Below, piece by piece: positions 1 through 8,613 of a stretch of 64,000 bases of DNA. Below the pieces are notes generated by a model. It saw only the letters and a list, made by a program, of their open reading frames with translations. It did not search any database and had not been told where the DNA came from. The position numbers and the translations under genes are program-made. Where the stretch lies: assembly GCA_018384375.1 (NCBI GenBank), contig JAHAYJ010000017.1, forward strand, positions 62,001 through 126,000, in the 5' to 3' direction. Each line of letters begins with the position of its first letter. Within the stretch, counting starts at the first letter, position 1. The stretch is from Lachnospiraceae bacterium (GTDB taxonomy: Bacteria; Bacillota; Clostridia; Lachnospirales; Lachnospiraceae).

Positions 1-85
1 GTAGGTCGCTTGAGGCTGCTGGTAACAGCAGTCCTAGATAGATGATCATTCACGACATAACCCGGCTTATCGTCCTGCTTGATTT
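1..85 (+). ncRNA. rnpB: RNase P RNA, 3' end (partial)
   Basis: The first 85 bases match the 3' part of bacterial type A RNase P RNA. They hold the conserved run GTAGG-CGCTTGAG near the edge, then CCTAGATAGATGATCA, CACGACA-AACCCGGCTTATCG and a closing strand that would pair with the missing 5' end (helix P1). The order and spacing agree with the remembered E. coli sequence. RNase P RNA is the catalytic subunit that trims the 5' leader of tRNA precursors. The gene is cut by the window edge, and its exact 3' end (about 82-85) is estimated from the P1 strand. Confidence 0.9.
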
Positions 86-99
86 ACAGGAACTGAAAC

Positions 100-786
100 A
101 TGGAATGGAAAAAGAAAAGCTGCCAGATTTTTGCGGTGTTGATAATAACGTGTGTTATGACTGCGCTGGCAGCAACCTATGACGAGCATAATGAAGTCAT
201 ATCTGAAACAGAGACTTTTGATCCCTGGAGTGTTCAGACAGAGTGTGTACGCATTCAGGCAGAAGGACACTATGGAAGCGGAAGTATTCTGAAGATATCT
301 GATCAGGAAGCGGTGATTGTAACGAACAGGCACGTATTGCTGTACTGGAGTGAGGACAGCTACGTGACTTTTTTTCATGGCGCATCCTGCGGAGGGGAAA
401 TATTGTGGATGTCTGAAAAAGAAGACGTGGGATTTCTGAAGGCGGATCTGCGGACACTTACTGAAGAAGAGAAGTTGGAATTACAGGCAGTAGAGCTGGT
501 GGATGAAGAACCGCAGAAGGGCGACTATTTTTTTATGATCGATATGGCATCGGATGTATGGAAGAAAGAAATCTATGAAGGACAGATTCTGGAACCTCTG
601 ATGTACCTGGAGGAATTTGGGACGGAAATGCTTTATGGGGAATCCTGCTTTGAGCCAGGAATGTCAGGCTGCGGTGTCTATGATATGCAGGGAAGATACA
701 TTGGAATGCTGACCGGTGGAACACAGCAGAACGAGATTGCAGCGGTGCCGGCGGAAAGTATAAAAAAATATTTCATTACAGAATGA
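100..786 (+). CDS. Exported trypsin-like serine protease (S1 family)
   Basis: Predicted 228-residue serine protease. Residues 9-25 form a hydrophobic signal or anchor segment, so the enzyme is probably exported or membrane-tethered. The chymotrypsin-fold catalytic triad is readable: His78 in TNRHVL, Asp109 in EDVGFL and Ser189 in GMSGCGV, preceded by the GSGSIL strand typical of trypsin-like/HtrA proteases. No PDZ domain follows, so it is shorter than HtrA/DegP. CAGGAA lies about 7 bases before the ATG. The gene starts about 15 bases after the RNase P RNA end with no terminator between, so read-through from rnpB is possible. The substrate is unknown. Confidence 0.8.
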   Translation: MEWKKKSCQIFAVLIITCVMTALAATYDEHNEVISETETFDPWSVQTECVRIQAEGHYGSGSILKISDQEAVIVTNRHVLLYWSEDSYVTFFHGASCGGEILWMSEKEDVGFLKADLRTLTEEEKLELQAVELVDEEPQKGDYFFMIDMASDVWKKEIYEGQILEPLMYLEEFGTEMLYGESCFEPGMSGCGVYDMQGRYIGMLTGGTQQNEIAAVPAESIKKYFITE

Positions 787-821
787 ACAAATGGCATAAG
801 AAGCGTATCCTTGAAAAAGTA

Positions 822-850
822 TTGACAGCTAGCGTTTGCTAGCTTATACT
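822..850 (+). promoter_or_regulatory. Sigma-A type promoter of radical SAM-tetR operon
   Basis: TTGACA at 822-827 and TATACT at 845-850 are separated by exactly 17 bases, close to the housekeeping consensus. The spacer itself is the first operator palindrome, so a bound repressor would block RNA polymerase directly. Confidence 0.85.
828..843. promoter_or_regulatory. Putative TetR operator O1
   Basis: GCTAGCGTTTGCTAGC is a 16-base inverted repeat filling the -35/-10 spacer. It recurs in slightly different form as O2 at 863-878. The likely binder is the TetR-family protein encoded by the second gene of the operon (inference). Confidence 0.7.
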
Positions 851-862
851 TTTTCAAGAGAG

Positions 863-878
863 GCTAGTAAACACTAGC
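863..878. promoter_or_regulatory. Putative TetR operator O2
   Basis: GCTAGTAAACACTAGC reads GCTAGTGTTTACTAGC on the other strand, so it shares the core GCTAG-Y-GTTT-R-CTAGC with O1. Its centre lies 35 bases from that of O1, just downstream of the expected transcription start and before the Shine-Dalgarno site. Confidence 0.7.
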
Positions 879-902
879 CAATGAAATACAAAGGAGAAGC
901 AG

Positions 903-2003
903 ATGAAAACATTTAATTTAGAAGAATATTTGAGTAACGGTATTGAGAGAATTGTGAAAGAGATTATGAAGGCATCCCTGGAGAATCCGCAGGAAAGTCT
1001 GTTCCTGATGCAATATGCCAGGGAGAGCAGAAAGGCAAGAGCACTCCGCAGGCAAAAGGAGATAGAAGGGAAGCATATCCCGCCGTTCTTGATCGCCAGT
1101 ATTACCAATCAGTGTAATCTTCACTGCAAAGGCTGTTATGCCAGGGCAAATAACAGCTGTCATGATTGCTCGTCGGATCAGGACAAAGCATTGATGAATG
1201 AGGACTGGAAACGTATTTTTGGACAGGCGGCTGAGCTTGGTGTCAGTTTTATTCTGTTGGCCGGTGGAGAGCCATTTATGAGAAAGGATGTGCTGAATGA
1301 AGCCGCAAAGCAGAAAAAAATATTATTTCCGATCTTTACAAACGGAACCCTGATACAGGAGGATTCTATTCATTTACTTTCAAAAAACAGAAATCTGATT
1401 CCGATACTCAGTATAGAAGGACAGAAGCTTACAACCGATAAGCGCAGAGGTGCCGGCGTTTATGAAAAATTATGTGATACAATGGAAACATTACACAGAC
1501 AGGGGATTTTATTTGGTGCCTCTGTAACGATAAGCATGGAAAACCGGGATGAAGTGCTGTCAGAGCAGTTTGTACAGAATCTGGCATCGCGTGGTTGCAA
1601 AGGGATTGTTTTTGTGGAATATGTACCGGCAGATCCGGCAACAAAGAATCTGGCACTTACTGATGAGGCCAGAGCAGTTGTACTAAGGAGGATCAATGAA
1701 CTGAGGAAGGACAGACAGGAAATGGTGTTTATCGCCTTTCCGGGAGATGAAAAGAGCTCCGGTGGTTGCCTGGCGGCAGGTCGGGGATTCTTTCATATCA
1801 ATGCACATGGCGGTGCGGAACCGTGTCCTTTTTCTCCTTATTCTGATACAAGCTTAAAGGAGGTTTCTCTGGAGGAGGCACTTGACTCCCCTCTGTTCAG
1901 GCACTTACAGGAAAACGGGAATCTCGAAAAGGAACATATTGGAGGCTGTGTTCTGTTTGAACAGAGAGATCTGGTACAAAAATTGTTGAGAGGAGAATGC
2001 TGA
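903..2003 (+). CDS. Radical SAM protein with SPASM-like C-terminus
   Basis: Predicted 366-residue radical SAM enzyme. Cys71, Cys75 and Cys78 in CNLHCKGC form the CxxxCxxC motif that holds the SAM-binding 4Fe-4S cluster, and GGEP at 121-124 is the usual SAM-contact motif. The C-terminal part has scattered cysteines (GGCLAAGRG, AEPCPFSP, GGCVLFE) like a SPASM/twitch domain that binds an auxiliary cluster, as in peptide-modifying or cofactor-maturation enzymes. The substrate cannot be read from the sequence, and no small precursor peptide gene was found beside it. AAGGAGAAG precedes the ATG. It is the first gene of an operon with a TetR regulator, behind a strong promoter with two operators. Confidence 0.85.
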   Translation: MKTFNLEEYLSNGIERIVKEIMKASLENPQESLFLMQYARESRKARALRRQKEIEGKHIPPFLIASITNQCNLHCKGCYARANNSCHDCSSDQDKALMNEDWKRIFGQAAELGVSFILLAGGEPFMRKDVLNEAAKQKKILFPIFTNGTLIQEDSIHLLSKNRNLIPILSIEGQKLTTDKRRGAGVYEKLCDTMETLHRQGILFGASVTISMENRDEVLSEQFVQNLASRGCKGIVFVEYVPADPATKNLALTDEARAVVLRRINELRKDRQEMVFIAFPGDEKSSGGCLAAGRGFFHINAHGGAEPCPFSPYSDTSLKEVSLEEALDSPLFRHLQENGNLEKEHIGGCVLFEQRDLVQKLLRGEC

Positions 2004-2611
2004 TGACAACGAAGGAAAGAATTGTGGAGGAAGCGTTGACGCTGTTTTCCGTGAAGGGCTACAAGGGAACCAGTGTGAAGGATATTGCGGGGGCAGTCGG
2101 AATTAAGGACAGCTCCATCTATAAGCATTTCACCGGTAAGCAGGAGATTCTGGATGCAATCGTCAGACAGATGGGAATCTGTATGGAAAGACTGTCCGTT
2201 TCGATAGGACTTCCGGATGAGCAGGAGGCGGCAAAGTATTATGGGGAATTATCTCTGCAGCAATTGCAGGAGTTGAGCCGGAAGGTATTTCTGTTTTATC
2301 TGCAGGATGAATTTGCATCCCGGTTTTGGAGACTGGCTATCATGGAGCAGTTTCGGAATGCAGAATTTTATGAGAAATATCGCCGTATCTTTATGGAGGA
2401 AAGCATTGCGTATCTGACGGGCATCTTTACTGAAATGATACGGCAAAAATCATTCCGTGAAACAGATCCGGAGGTTCTTGCAATGAACTTCTATGCCCCC
2501 ATTTTTTTCCTTCTCAGTAAATATAGCGGAAGACCGGAAAAAGGGCAGGAGGCATTGGAAATTCTGGATAAGCAGGTGGCCGAGTTTCACAGATGCTACA
2601 GTCAGCAATAG
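2003..2611 (+). CDS. TetR/AcrR family transcriptional regulator
   Basis: Predicted 202-residue TetR-family repressor. The N-terminal helix-turn-helix is classical: an ALTLFSVKGYKGTSVKDIA helix pair followed by SSIYKHFTGKQEIL. The rest is a helical ligand-binding and dimer domain with no recognisable ligand signature. I chose ATG 2003 over the track's 1997 because AGGAG at 1991-1995 is 7 bases from 2003 but only 1 base from 1997. The start overlaps the upstream stop as TGATG, implying translational coupling to the radical SAM gene. It probably represses its own operon through O1 and O2. Confidence 0.88.
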   Translation: MTTKERIVEEALTLFSVKGYKGTSVKDIAGAVGIKDSSIYKHFTGKQEILDAIVRQMGICMERLSVSIGLPDEQEAAKYYGELSLQQLQELSRKVFLFYLQDEFASRFWRLAIMEQFRNAEFYEKYRRIFMEESIAYLTGIFTEMIRQKSFRETDPEVLAMNFYAPIFFLLSKYSGRPEKGQEALEILDKQVAEFHRCYSQQ

Positions 2612-2648
2612 AAAAAACCCACTCACATGACGGTATGAGCGGGTTTTA
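2611..2648. terminator. Bidirectional terminator between tetR and rpsT
   Basis: Stem AAAACCC-A-CTCA pairs with TGAG-C-GGGTTTT around a 10-base loop. It is flanked by A runs on the left and T runs on the right, so it can end transcription from both convergent genes. Confidence 0.85.
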
Positions 2649-2679
2649 CTATGTCCATTTATTCTAAAATGAATAGAAA

Positions 2680-2943
2680 TTAAGCCATCTTGTTTACAGC
2701 CTGAGCTAAACGTGATACTTTTCTGGAAGCAGTGTTTTTGTGATAAACACCCTTTGTAGCTGCTTTGTCGATAGTAGCTGTAGCAGCAACTAAAGCTTCT
2801 GCAGCAGCAGCCTTATCATTTGCTTCGATAGCAGCGTTTACTTTCTTAACAGCTGTCTTAACGCCAGACTTGATTGCTTTATTTCTTTCAGCTTTGGTTC
2901 TGTTTACTAAAATTCTCTTCTTTGCAGATTTAATGTTAGCCAC
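2680..2943 (-). CDS. rpsT: Ribosomal protein S20
   Basis: Small 87-residue, very Lys/Ala-rich protein beginning MANIKSAKKRI, the hallmark N-terminus of bacterial S20, which binds 16S rRNA in the 30S subunit. The track starts at a GTG at 2952, but GTG at 2943 gives the conserved N-terminus and lies 8 bases after a perfect AGGAGG, so 2943 is preferred. The gene stands alone on the minus strand beside gpr, an arrangement common in clostridia. It has its own promoter at about 3034-3062 and shares a bidirectional terminator with the convergent tetR operon. Confidence 0.95.
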   Translation of the reverse strand: MANIKSAKKRILVNRTKAERNKAIKSGVKTAVKKVNAAIEANDKAAAAEALVAATATIDKAATKGVYHKNTASRKVSRLAQAVNKMA

Positions 2944-3033
2944 GATGTACACCTCCTATTAAAATCATCAGTTCCTTGAGATGTTTCATTAAAGCCGGAG
3001 ACACGGACGTCTTAATGTAAACACACGCATATT

Positions 3034-3062
3034 ATTTTAGCGGTAAAAGCAGGTCCTGTCAA
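3034..3062 (-). promoter_or_regulatory. rpsT promoter
   Basis: On the minus strand TTGACA (3062-3057) and TAAAAT (3039-3034) are separated by 17 bases. This is a near-consensus sigma-A promoter about 90 bases upstream of the rpsT start, leaving room for a leader. Confidence 0.8.
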
Positions 3063-3155
3063 TACATAATTAGCAAAAGTTTGGAAAATACTGTACATAA
3101 ATGAAGAAGACATCAAAGAGTCTTCTTGAAAACGAAGAATTGCGCAGGAGGAATC

Positions 3156-4064
3156 ATGAGCAGTTACAAGGTAAGGACAGATTTAGCCCTGGAAGCAAAA
3201 GAAAATATGGAAGAGAATGCTGAAGGGTGCAGAGGTGTTTCTGTGGAAGAAGAATATGATGAGGAAAAGGAAATTAAGCTTACCAGAGTAGTTATTGAGA
3301 CCAAAAACGGTTCCAGGGCCATGGGAAAGCCCATAGGTACTTACGTTACGCTGGAAGCACCGGCAATGGCACTTCCGGATGAGAACTATCATGAGGAGAT
3401 CTCCGAGGAACTTGCAAAACAGCTGAAGGCGATTATTCCCGGCATTGATAAGGAATTGTCTGTAATGGTAGTGGGACTTGGAAACCGGGATGTGACGGCG
3501 GACGCATTGGGGCCTAACGTGGTGGACAATCTGACCATTACCCGTCATATGGTCAGGGAATATGGTAAGGCCGCGTATAACCAAAGCCGTATCCATATGA
3601 TCAGTGGATTAATACCGGGTGTTATGGCAAAGACAGGAATGGAATCACAGGAAATTATCAGAGGTGTGGTGGAAATGACCCATCCTGATGTAGTGATTAT
3701 CATTGATGCTCTTGCTGCACGATCTACCAAGAGATTAAATCGCACGATTCAGGTGACCAATACCGGAATTCATCCGGGATCGGGTGTGGGAAATCACAGA
3801 AATGCAATCACGGAAGAAAGCCTTGGAGTCCCGGTGATCGCCATTGGAGTACCTACGGTGGTGGATGCCGCAACAATTGTAAGTGATGCCTTCGAAAAAA
3901 TGCTGCAGCTTGCAGGGGAAGAGCCACTTGAAGTGCAGGATGAATTATTTGTGGGTTTAGGAGAGCTTTACAATATGTATGTGACGGGAAAGGATGTAGA
4001 CTATGAGATCAAGCAGATTAGTCATATTATCTGTAATGCGATCAACAGTGCTCTTGAAATTTGA
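3156..4064 (+). CDS. gpr: GPR germination protease
   Basis: Predicted 302-residue spore endopeptidase that degrades small acid-soluble spore proteins during germination (family A25). Recognisable parts are the N-terminal YKVRTDLALEA region near the self-cleavage site, the GLGNRDVTADALGP block, IDALAARST with its acidic residue, and NTGIHPGSGVGNHR. ATG 3156 follows AGGAGG at 3146-3151, so the track's TTG start at 3126 is rejected. A short inverted repeat (AAGAAGAC/GTCTTCTT) lies just upstream. The stop overlaps the spoIIP ORF region, so the two are probably co-transcribed. A sigma-G type promoter was not clearly seen. Confidence 0.95.
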   Translation: MSSYKVRTDLALEAKENMEENAEGCRGVSVEEEYDEEKEIKLTRVVIETKNGSRAMGKPIGTYVTLEAPAMALPDENYHEEISEELAKQLKAIIPGIDKELSVMVVGLGNRDVTADALGPNVVDNLTITRHMVREYGKAAYNQSRIHMISGLIPGVMAKTGMESQEIIRGVVEMTHPDVVIIIDALAARSTKRLNRTIQVTNTGIHPGSGVGNHRNAITEESLGVPVIAIGVPTVVDAATIVSDAFEKMLQLAGEEPLEVQDELFVGLGELYNMYVTGKDVDYEIKQISHIICNAINSALEI

Positions 4065-4111
4065 ATGAATGTCCGGGGATAAGCATATACTTCCGTAGTG
4101 AGGTGCGTGCA

Positions 4112-5458
4112 GTGAGAGGTAAGCATAGGGATCGGATGATCAGAAAATGGGGCATCACAGGATTGGTTCTGGCCTGCATCCTTTGCAGCTGCATTAATTT
4201 TATGCGCAGCAGAGAGGTCGGGAGTGATGAACAGTCTGCATTGCAAAAAAATACAGCTGTATTTTTAAGAGGACAGATGGAGAGAGCCTATTTTCAGTTA
4301 CCGGCATTTCTGGAGGAGAAGGGGACAGGCGGGAATTTGGCAGAAACTATGGAAAACTGTATGTGGAGAGAATTCCCCCTGTACCATTACGCCTCTTTTA
4401 TAGAAGAGGAGCAGCCACTGAGAGAAGATATGGAGACTGCCAGACGAATTCTGCAAAATGAAGGAGTGGACGAGGATTACAAAAATATTGAAGAAGAAAA
4501 GCTGGATTATGAGGAGAATGCACTTCATATAGAAGGAAGTGTGTTGGATGAAATGGAAAGAGAAAATGGTTTACATAATTCTAATGCTGAGGCAATGGAG
4601 GAACTACCTGGGCAGATACAGCAGTCGACAGATGATATGACTGATGGGGAAACAGACTACCAGCCTGCAGGTTTTGAGACCCTTGACTATCCTTCCTATA
4701 CATATGACTGGTCTGAGGAGTGGAATTATGAAGCACTTGTGTCTAATTTTTATGCAATAGACAGTTCTACCTTACTAAAAGAAGAATATCTGAATCTTGA
4801 CAAATTATTATATCAGGATTTAGCAGTGGATCGTACGACGGATGGTCCGCAGATTCTGCTCTATCATACTCATGCCAGTGAGAACTTTGCTGATTCTGTG
4901 GAGGGTGATCCTTCTACGACAATTGTGGGGGCAGGGGAAAAGCTTGCAGGACTCCTGGAGGAGAAATACGGTTTCCGGGTGCTTCACCACACAGAGGTAT
5001 ATGATGCTGTCCGGGAGGATGCCTATGCCAATGCGCTGCCGGAGATTGAAAAGCTTTTGGAAGAGAATCCTACCATAGAGGTGGTGATCGATCTGCATCG
5101 GGATGCGGTGTCCGGCGATCGGAAGCTGGTGATGGACCTACAGGGACGTCCCACAGCCAGATTTATGTTTTTTAACGGACTGAGCTGTATTCGCAAGAGC
5201 GGGGACATTGCTTATCTGGGAAATCCTTACATACAGGATAATCTGGCCTTTTCCTTTCAGGCCCAGGTGGCGGCAAATGAATATTACCCCGGCATTGCCC
5301 GAAAAATCTATTTGAAGGCATATCGGTACAATCTGCATTTAAAGCCAAAAAGCATGCTGATCGAGCTGGGAGCACAGAACAATACTGTGGAGGAAATTAT
5401 GAATGCCTGTGATCCACTGGCACATATCCTTGCCATTGTGCTTGACGGAGTTTTGTGA
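4112..5458 (+). CDS. spoIIP: Stage II sporulation protein P (cell-wall hydrolase)
   Basis: SpoIIP degrades septal peptidoglycan (amidase and endopeptidase) with SpoIID and SpoIIM so that the mother-cell membrane can engulf the forespore. A short basic N-terminus is followed by a hydrophobic anchor (GITGLVLACILCSC). A long acidic linker follows, then the SpoIIP catalytic domain with ILLYHTHASENF (His about 252 and 254), IDLHRDAV and LIELGAQ, which carry the expected catalytic His and Glu residues. The start is uncertain: GTG 4112 has GTGAGG about 8 bases upstream, ATG 4136 is an alternative, and the track's TTG 4061 overlaps gpr without a ribosome site. Confidence 0.92.
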   Translation: MRGKHRDRMIRKWGITGLVLACILCSCINFMRSREVGSDEQSALQKNTAVFLRGQMERAYFQLPAFLEEKGTGGNLAETMENCMWREFPLYHYASFIEEEQPLREDMETARRILQNEGVDEDYKNIEEEKLDYEENALHIEGSVLDEMERENGLHNSNAEAMEELPGQIQQSTDDMTDGETDYQPAGFETLDYPSYTYDWSEEWNYEALVSNFYAIDSSTLLKEEYLNLDKLLYQDLAVDRTTDGPQILLYHTHASENFADSVEGDPSTTIVGAGEKLAGLLEEKYGFRVLHHTEVYDAVREDAYANALPEIEKLLEENPTIEVVIDLHRDAVSGDRKLVMDLQGRPTARFMFFNGLSCIRKSGDIAYLGNPYIQDNLAFSFQAQVAANEYYPGIARKIYLKAYRYNLHLKPKSMLIELGAQNNTVEEIMNACDPLAHILAIVLDGVL

Positions 5459-5517
5459 TAAACTGTACAAGGAGTTGTGGGCCTTGGAGCCCATGACATA
5501 GCTTGACGGAGGTATCT

Positions 5518-7332
5518 ATGGCACACATCGACCAAAGCAAAATCAGAAATTTCTGTATTGTTGCACATATTGATCACGGTAAATCAACACTGGCAGACAG
5601 AATTATTGAAAGAACAGGGCTTCTTACCAGCAGAGAAATGCAGGCACAGGTCCTTGATAATATGGACCTTGAACGTGAAAGAGGAATCACGATCAAGGCG
5701 CAGACGGTTCGCACGATTTATAAGGCAAAGGACGGAGAGGAATACATTTTTAACCTGATAGATACGCCGGGACATGTGGATTTCAATTATGAGGTCAGCA
5801 GAAGCCTTGCGGCCTGCGACGGGGCAATTCTTGTGGTGGATGCGGCTCAGGGAATTGAAGCGCAGACACTGGCAAATGTATATCTGGCACTGGATCATGA
5901 TCTCGAGGTTTTTCCTGTGATCAACAAGATCGATCTGCCAAGTGCAGATCCGGAAAGGGTTAAAAACGAGATTGAGGATGTGATTGGAATTGAAGCCCAG
6001 GACGCACCGTTGATTTCCGCAAAAAATGGGATCGGGATCGATGACGTATTGGAGGCAATTGTAGAAAAAATTCCAGCGCCGGGCGGAAGTCCGGATCATC
6101 CCCTACAGGCATTGATCTTTGACTCCGTGTATGATTCCTATAAAGGAGTTATCATTTTCTGTCGTATTATGGAGGGCAGGGTTTCCAAGGGAACCAATAT
6201 TCGCATGATGGCGACGGGAGCAAGCGCTGATGTTGTGGAGGTAGGCTATTTTGGTGCAGGACAGTTCATTCCCTGTGAGGAGCTTTCTGCCGGAATGGTA
6301 GGGTATATCACAGCCTCTATTAAGAATGTGAAGGACACTGCGGTGGGAGATACCGTCACGGACGCGGCAAATCCCTGCAAAGAACCACTTCCCGGTTATA
6401 AGAAAGTGAATTCTATGGTATATTGTGGCGTTTATCCGGCAGATGGCGCAAAGTACCCGGATCTTCGGGATGCGCTGGAAAAGCTTCAGCTCAATGATGC
6501 CTCCCTGCGTTATGAGCCGGAAACCTCTATTGCGCTTGGCTTTGGATTCCGCTGTGGCTTCCTGGGATTGCTGCATCTTGAAATTATCCAGGAACGTTTG
6601 GAAAGAGAGTATAATCTGGATCTGGTCACAACCGCACCGGGTGTTATTTATAAGGTACACAAGACAGATGGAGAGGTGATTTCCCTGACCAATCCTTCCA
6701 ATCTGCCGGATCCTTCCGAAATAGAATACATGGAAGAGCCTGTGGTGTCGGCAGAAATTATGGTGACAACGGAATTTATCGGTTCTATCATGGAACTCTG
6801 TCAGCAAAGGCGCGGAAAGTATCTTGGAATGGAATATATTGAAGAGACGAGGGCTCTTCTCAAATATGAACTTCCTCTCAATGAAATTATCTATGATTTC
6901 TTTGATGCATTAAAATCACGATCCAGAGGATATGCTTCTTTTGACTATGAGCTCAAGGGCTATGAGCAGTCAGAGCTTGTCAAGCTGGACATCCTGATCA
7001 ATAAGGAAGAGGTGGATGCTCTTTCCTTTATCGTGCATAAGGACAGTGCCTACGAACGCGGAAGAAAGATGTGTGAGAAGCTTAAGGATGAGATTCCAAG
7101 ACATCTGTTTGAAATTCCGATTCAGGCAGCTGTCGGCGGTAAGGTTATTGCAAGAGAGACGGTGAAAGCGATGCGCAAGGATGTCCTTGCCAAGTGCTAT
7201 GGTGGCGATATCACACGAAAGAAAAAGCTTCTGGAAAAACAGAAGGAGGGTAAGAAGCGTATGCGTCAGATCGGTAACGTGGAGATCCCTCAAAAGGCAT
7301 TTATGAGTGTCCTGAAGCTGGATGACAAGTAA
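5518..7332 (+). CDS. lepA: Elongation factor 4 (LepA)
   Basis: Ribosome-associated GTPase of 604 residues, the usual length. GTPase motifs are [10 protein letters not shown] (G1), DTPGHVDF (G3) and NKIDLP (G4). The C-terminal LepA-specific block ([20 protein letters not shown]) separates it from EF-G. EF4 is known to act on stalled or mis-translocated ribosomes. ATG 5518 lies 5 bases after GGAGG; the track's TTG at 5503 is upstream of that site. spoIIP ends about 60 bases before, and hemW begins at or over its stop, consistent with one operon. Confidence 0.97.
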   Translation: MAHIDQSKIRNFCIVAHIDHGKSTLADRIIERTGLLTSREMQAQVLDNMDLERERGITIKAQTVRTIYKAKDGEEYIFNLIDTPGHVDFNYEVSRSLAACDGAILVVDAAQGIEAQTLANVYLALDHDLEVFPVINKIDLPSADPERVKNEIEDVIGIEAQDAPLISAKNGIGIDDVLEAIVEKIPAPGGSPDHPLQALIFDSVYDSYKGVIIFCRIMEGRVSKGTNIRMMATGASADVVEVGYFGAGQFIPCEELSAGMVGYITASIKNVKDTAVGDTVTDAANPCKEPLPGYKKVNSMVYCGVYPADGAKYPDLRDALEKLQLNDASLRYEPETSIALGFGFRCGFLGLLHLEIIQERLEREYNLDLVTTAPGVIYKVHKTDGEVISLTNPSNLPDPSEIEYMEEPVVSAEIMVTTEFIGSIMELCQQRRGKYLGMEYIEETRALLKYELPLNEIIYDFFDALKSRSRGYASFDYELKGYEQSELVKLDILINKEEVDALSFIVHKDSAYERGRKMCEKLKDEIPRHLFEIPIQAAVGGKVIARETVKAMRKDVLAKCYGGDITRKKKLLEKQKEGKKRMRQIGNVEIPQKAFMSVLKLDDK

Positions 7333-7333
7333 G

Positions 7334-8491
7334 ATGAAGAAGCTTGCTATCTATATTCATATTCCTTTTTGTGTCAGGAAATGCCTGTATTGTGACTTCC
7401 TTTCAGCACCGGCCTCTGACGAAACAAGGGAGCAGTATGTGCAGGCATTGTGCCGGGAAATCAGGGAAGAGAGAAAAAGTTATGTAAACTACAAGATAGA
7501 GACGATCTTTCTGGGAGGAGGAACGCCTTCCTTGCTTTCCGGAGAGCAGCTTGACCGGATTCTTGGAACTGTGTTTGACGCTTATCAGGTGGCGGATGAC
7601 TGTGAGATTTCCATGGAAGTGAATCCCGGAACGGTTACAAAAGAGAAGCTGAAAGCTTATAAGAGGGCAGGGGTAAACCGCCTGAGCATTGGCATGCAGT
7701 CTGCTGTGGAGGAAGAACTGCAAAGCCTTGGAAGGATTCACAGCAGTGAGGATGCTTTTGATACTTACGAACTTGCGATTAAAACAGGATTTAACAATAT
7801 TAATATCGACCTGATGTCAGCGATTCCGGGGCAGACAATAGAAAGCTGGAAAGAGAGTCTGAAACGTATTTTGGACTTAGAACCGGCACCGGCACATGTT
7901 TCGGCGTATAGCCTGATAATTGAGGAGGGGACGCCCTTTTTTGAAAAGACACCTACACTTCCGGATGAGGATACAGAACGGGAAATGTATAAAATAACAA
8001 ATGATATATTAAGCGAGGCCGGTTATCTGCGGTATGAAATTTCCAATTATGCAAAGCCGGGCTTTGCATGCAGGCATAACTGTACTTACTGGGAGAGAGG
8101 CAGTTATGCGGGTTTTGGAATCGGTGCGGCATCGCTGGTGGAACAGGTTCGTTTTTCCAATACCCGTAATCTGAAGGATTATCTGGGGAAATATCTGAAA
8201 AATGCGACAGTGGCCATAAAAGAGAACAGGCAGGAACTGTCTGTGGAGGAGCAGATGGAGGAATTTATGTTTCTCGGACTCCGCATGATGAGAGGAGTCA
8301 GTGCCGGTAAGTTCAGTGATCTTTTTGGGAAAACCATTGAACAGGTTTATCCGGGAATTGTAGAAAAATATTGTAGGCAGGGATTACTGCAGAAAATACC
8401 GGAACAAGGTTCTGGTGAAGTTAGAATTGCACTGACAGAGCGTGGGATTGATGTGAGCAATGTCATTATGGCAGATTTTTTGCTGACATAA
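7334..8491 (+). CDS. hemW: HemW, radical SAM heme chaperone
   Basis: Predicted 385-residue radical SAM protein of the HemN/HemW family, often annotated as oxygen-independent coproporphyrinogen oxidase. The cluster motif CVRKCLYC is followed by DF rather than the extra Cys of true HemN, and the N-terminus LAIYIHIPFC is typical of HemW, a heme-binding chaperone rather than a decarboxylase. FLGGGTPSLL and the C-terminal HemN domain (GLRMMRGVS) are present. The start may be ATG 7334, one base after the lepA stop, or ATG 7322, which overlaps it; both lack a strong ribosome site, suggesting coupling to lepA. Confidence 0.92.
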   Translation: MKKLAIYIHIPFCVRKCLYCDFLSAPASDETREQYVQALCREIREERKSYVNYKIETIFLGGGTPSLLSGEQLDRILGTVFDAYQVADDCEISMEVNPGTVTKEKLKAYKRAGVNRLSIGMQSAVEEELQSLGRIHSSEDAFDTYELAIKTGFNNINIDLMSAIPGQTIESWKESLKRILDLEPAPAHVSAYSLIIEEGTPFFEKTPTLPDEDTEREMYKITNDILSEAGYLRYEISNYAKPGFACRHNCTYWERGSYAGFGIGAASLVEQVRFSNTRNLKDYLGKYLKNATVAIKENRQELSVEEQMEEFMFLGLRMMRGVSAGKFSDLFGKTIEQVYPGIVEKYCRQGLLQKIPEQGSGEVRIALTERGIDVSNVIMADFLLT

Positions 8492-8512
8492 TAATATAAC
8501 GGTTGTTATCCG

Positions 8513-8541
8513 TTGCTGACATTCGTATAATATTGTATAAT
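8513..8541 (+). promoter_or_regulatory. Promoter upstream of sigK
   Basis: TTGCTG at 8513-8518 and TATAAT at 8536-8541 are 17 bases apart. A second TATAAT overlaps at 8526-8531. This resembles sigma-A. A sporulation sigma (SigE) promoter, which would be expected for sigK, could not be distinguished by eye. Confidence 0.55.
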
Positions 8542-8613
8542 AAGTTTATTTGGAAAGGCACTAGGTCACCTGAGGAGTCATAGAATAATAAAAATGACTT
8601 TGGGGGCGCCCTT

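Larger units (their letters stand above)
810..858. repeat. Large inverted repeat enclosing the radical SAM/TetR promoter
   Basis: A 49-base interrupted palindrome has outer arms CTTGAAAAAGTAT and ATACTTTTTCAAG and inner arms AGCTAGC-GTTT-GCTAGCT. The promoter lies inside it. As RNA it could fold into a long bulged hairpin and might also end protease transcription, but no long T run follows on the plus strand. Confidence 0.75.

Noticed and set aside
8492-8512. AACGG/CCGTT hairpin after hemW as a terminator
   Set aside because: The stem is only five pairs and no T run follows.
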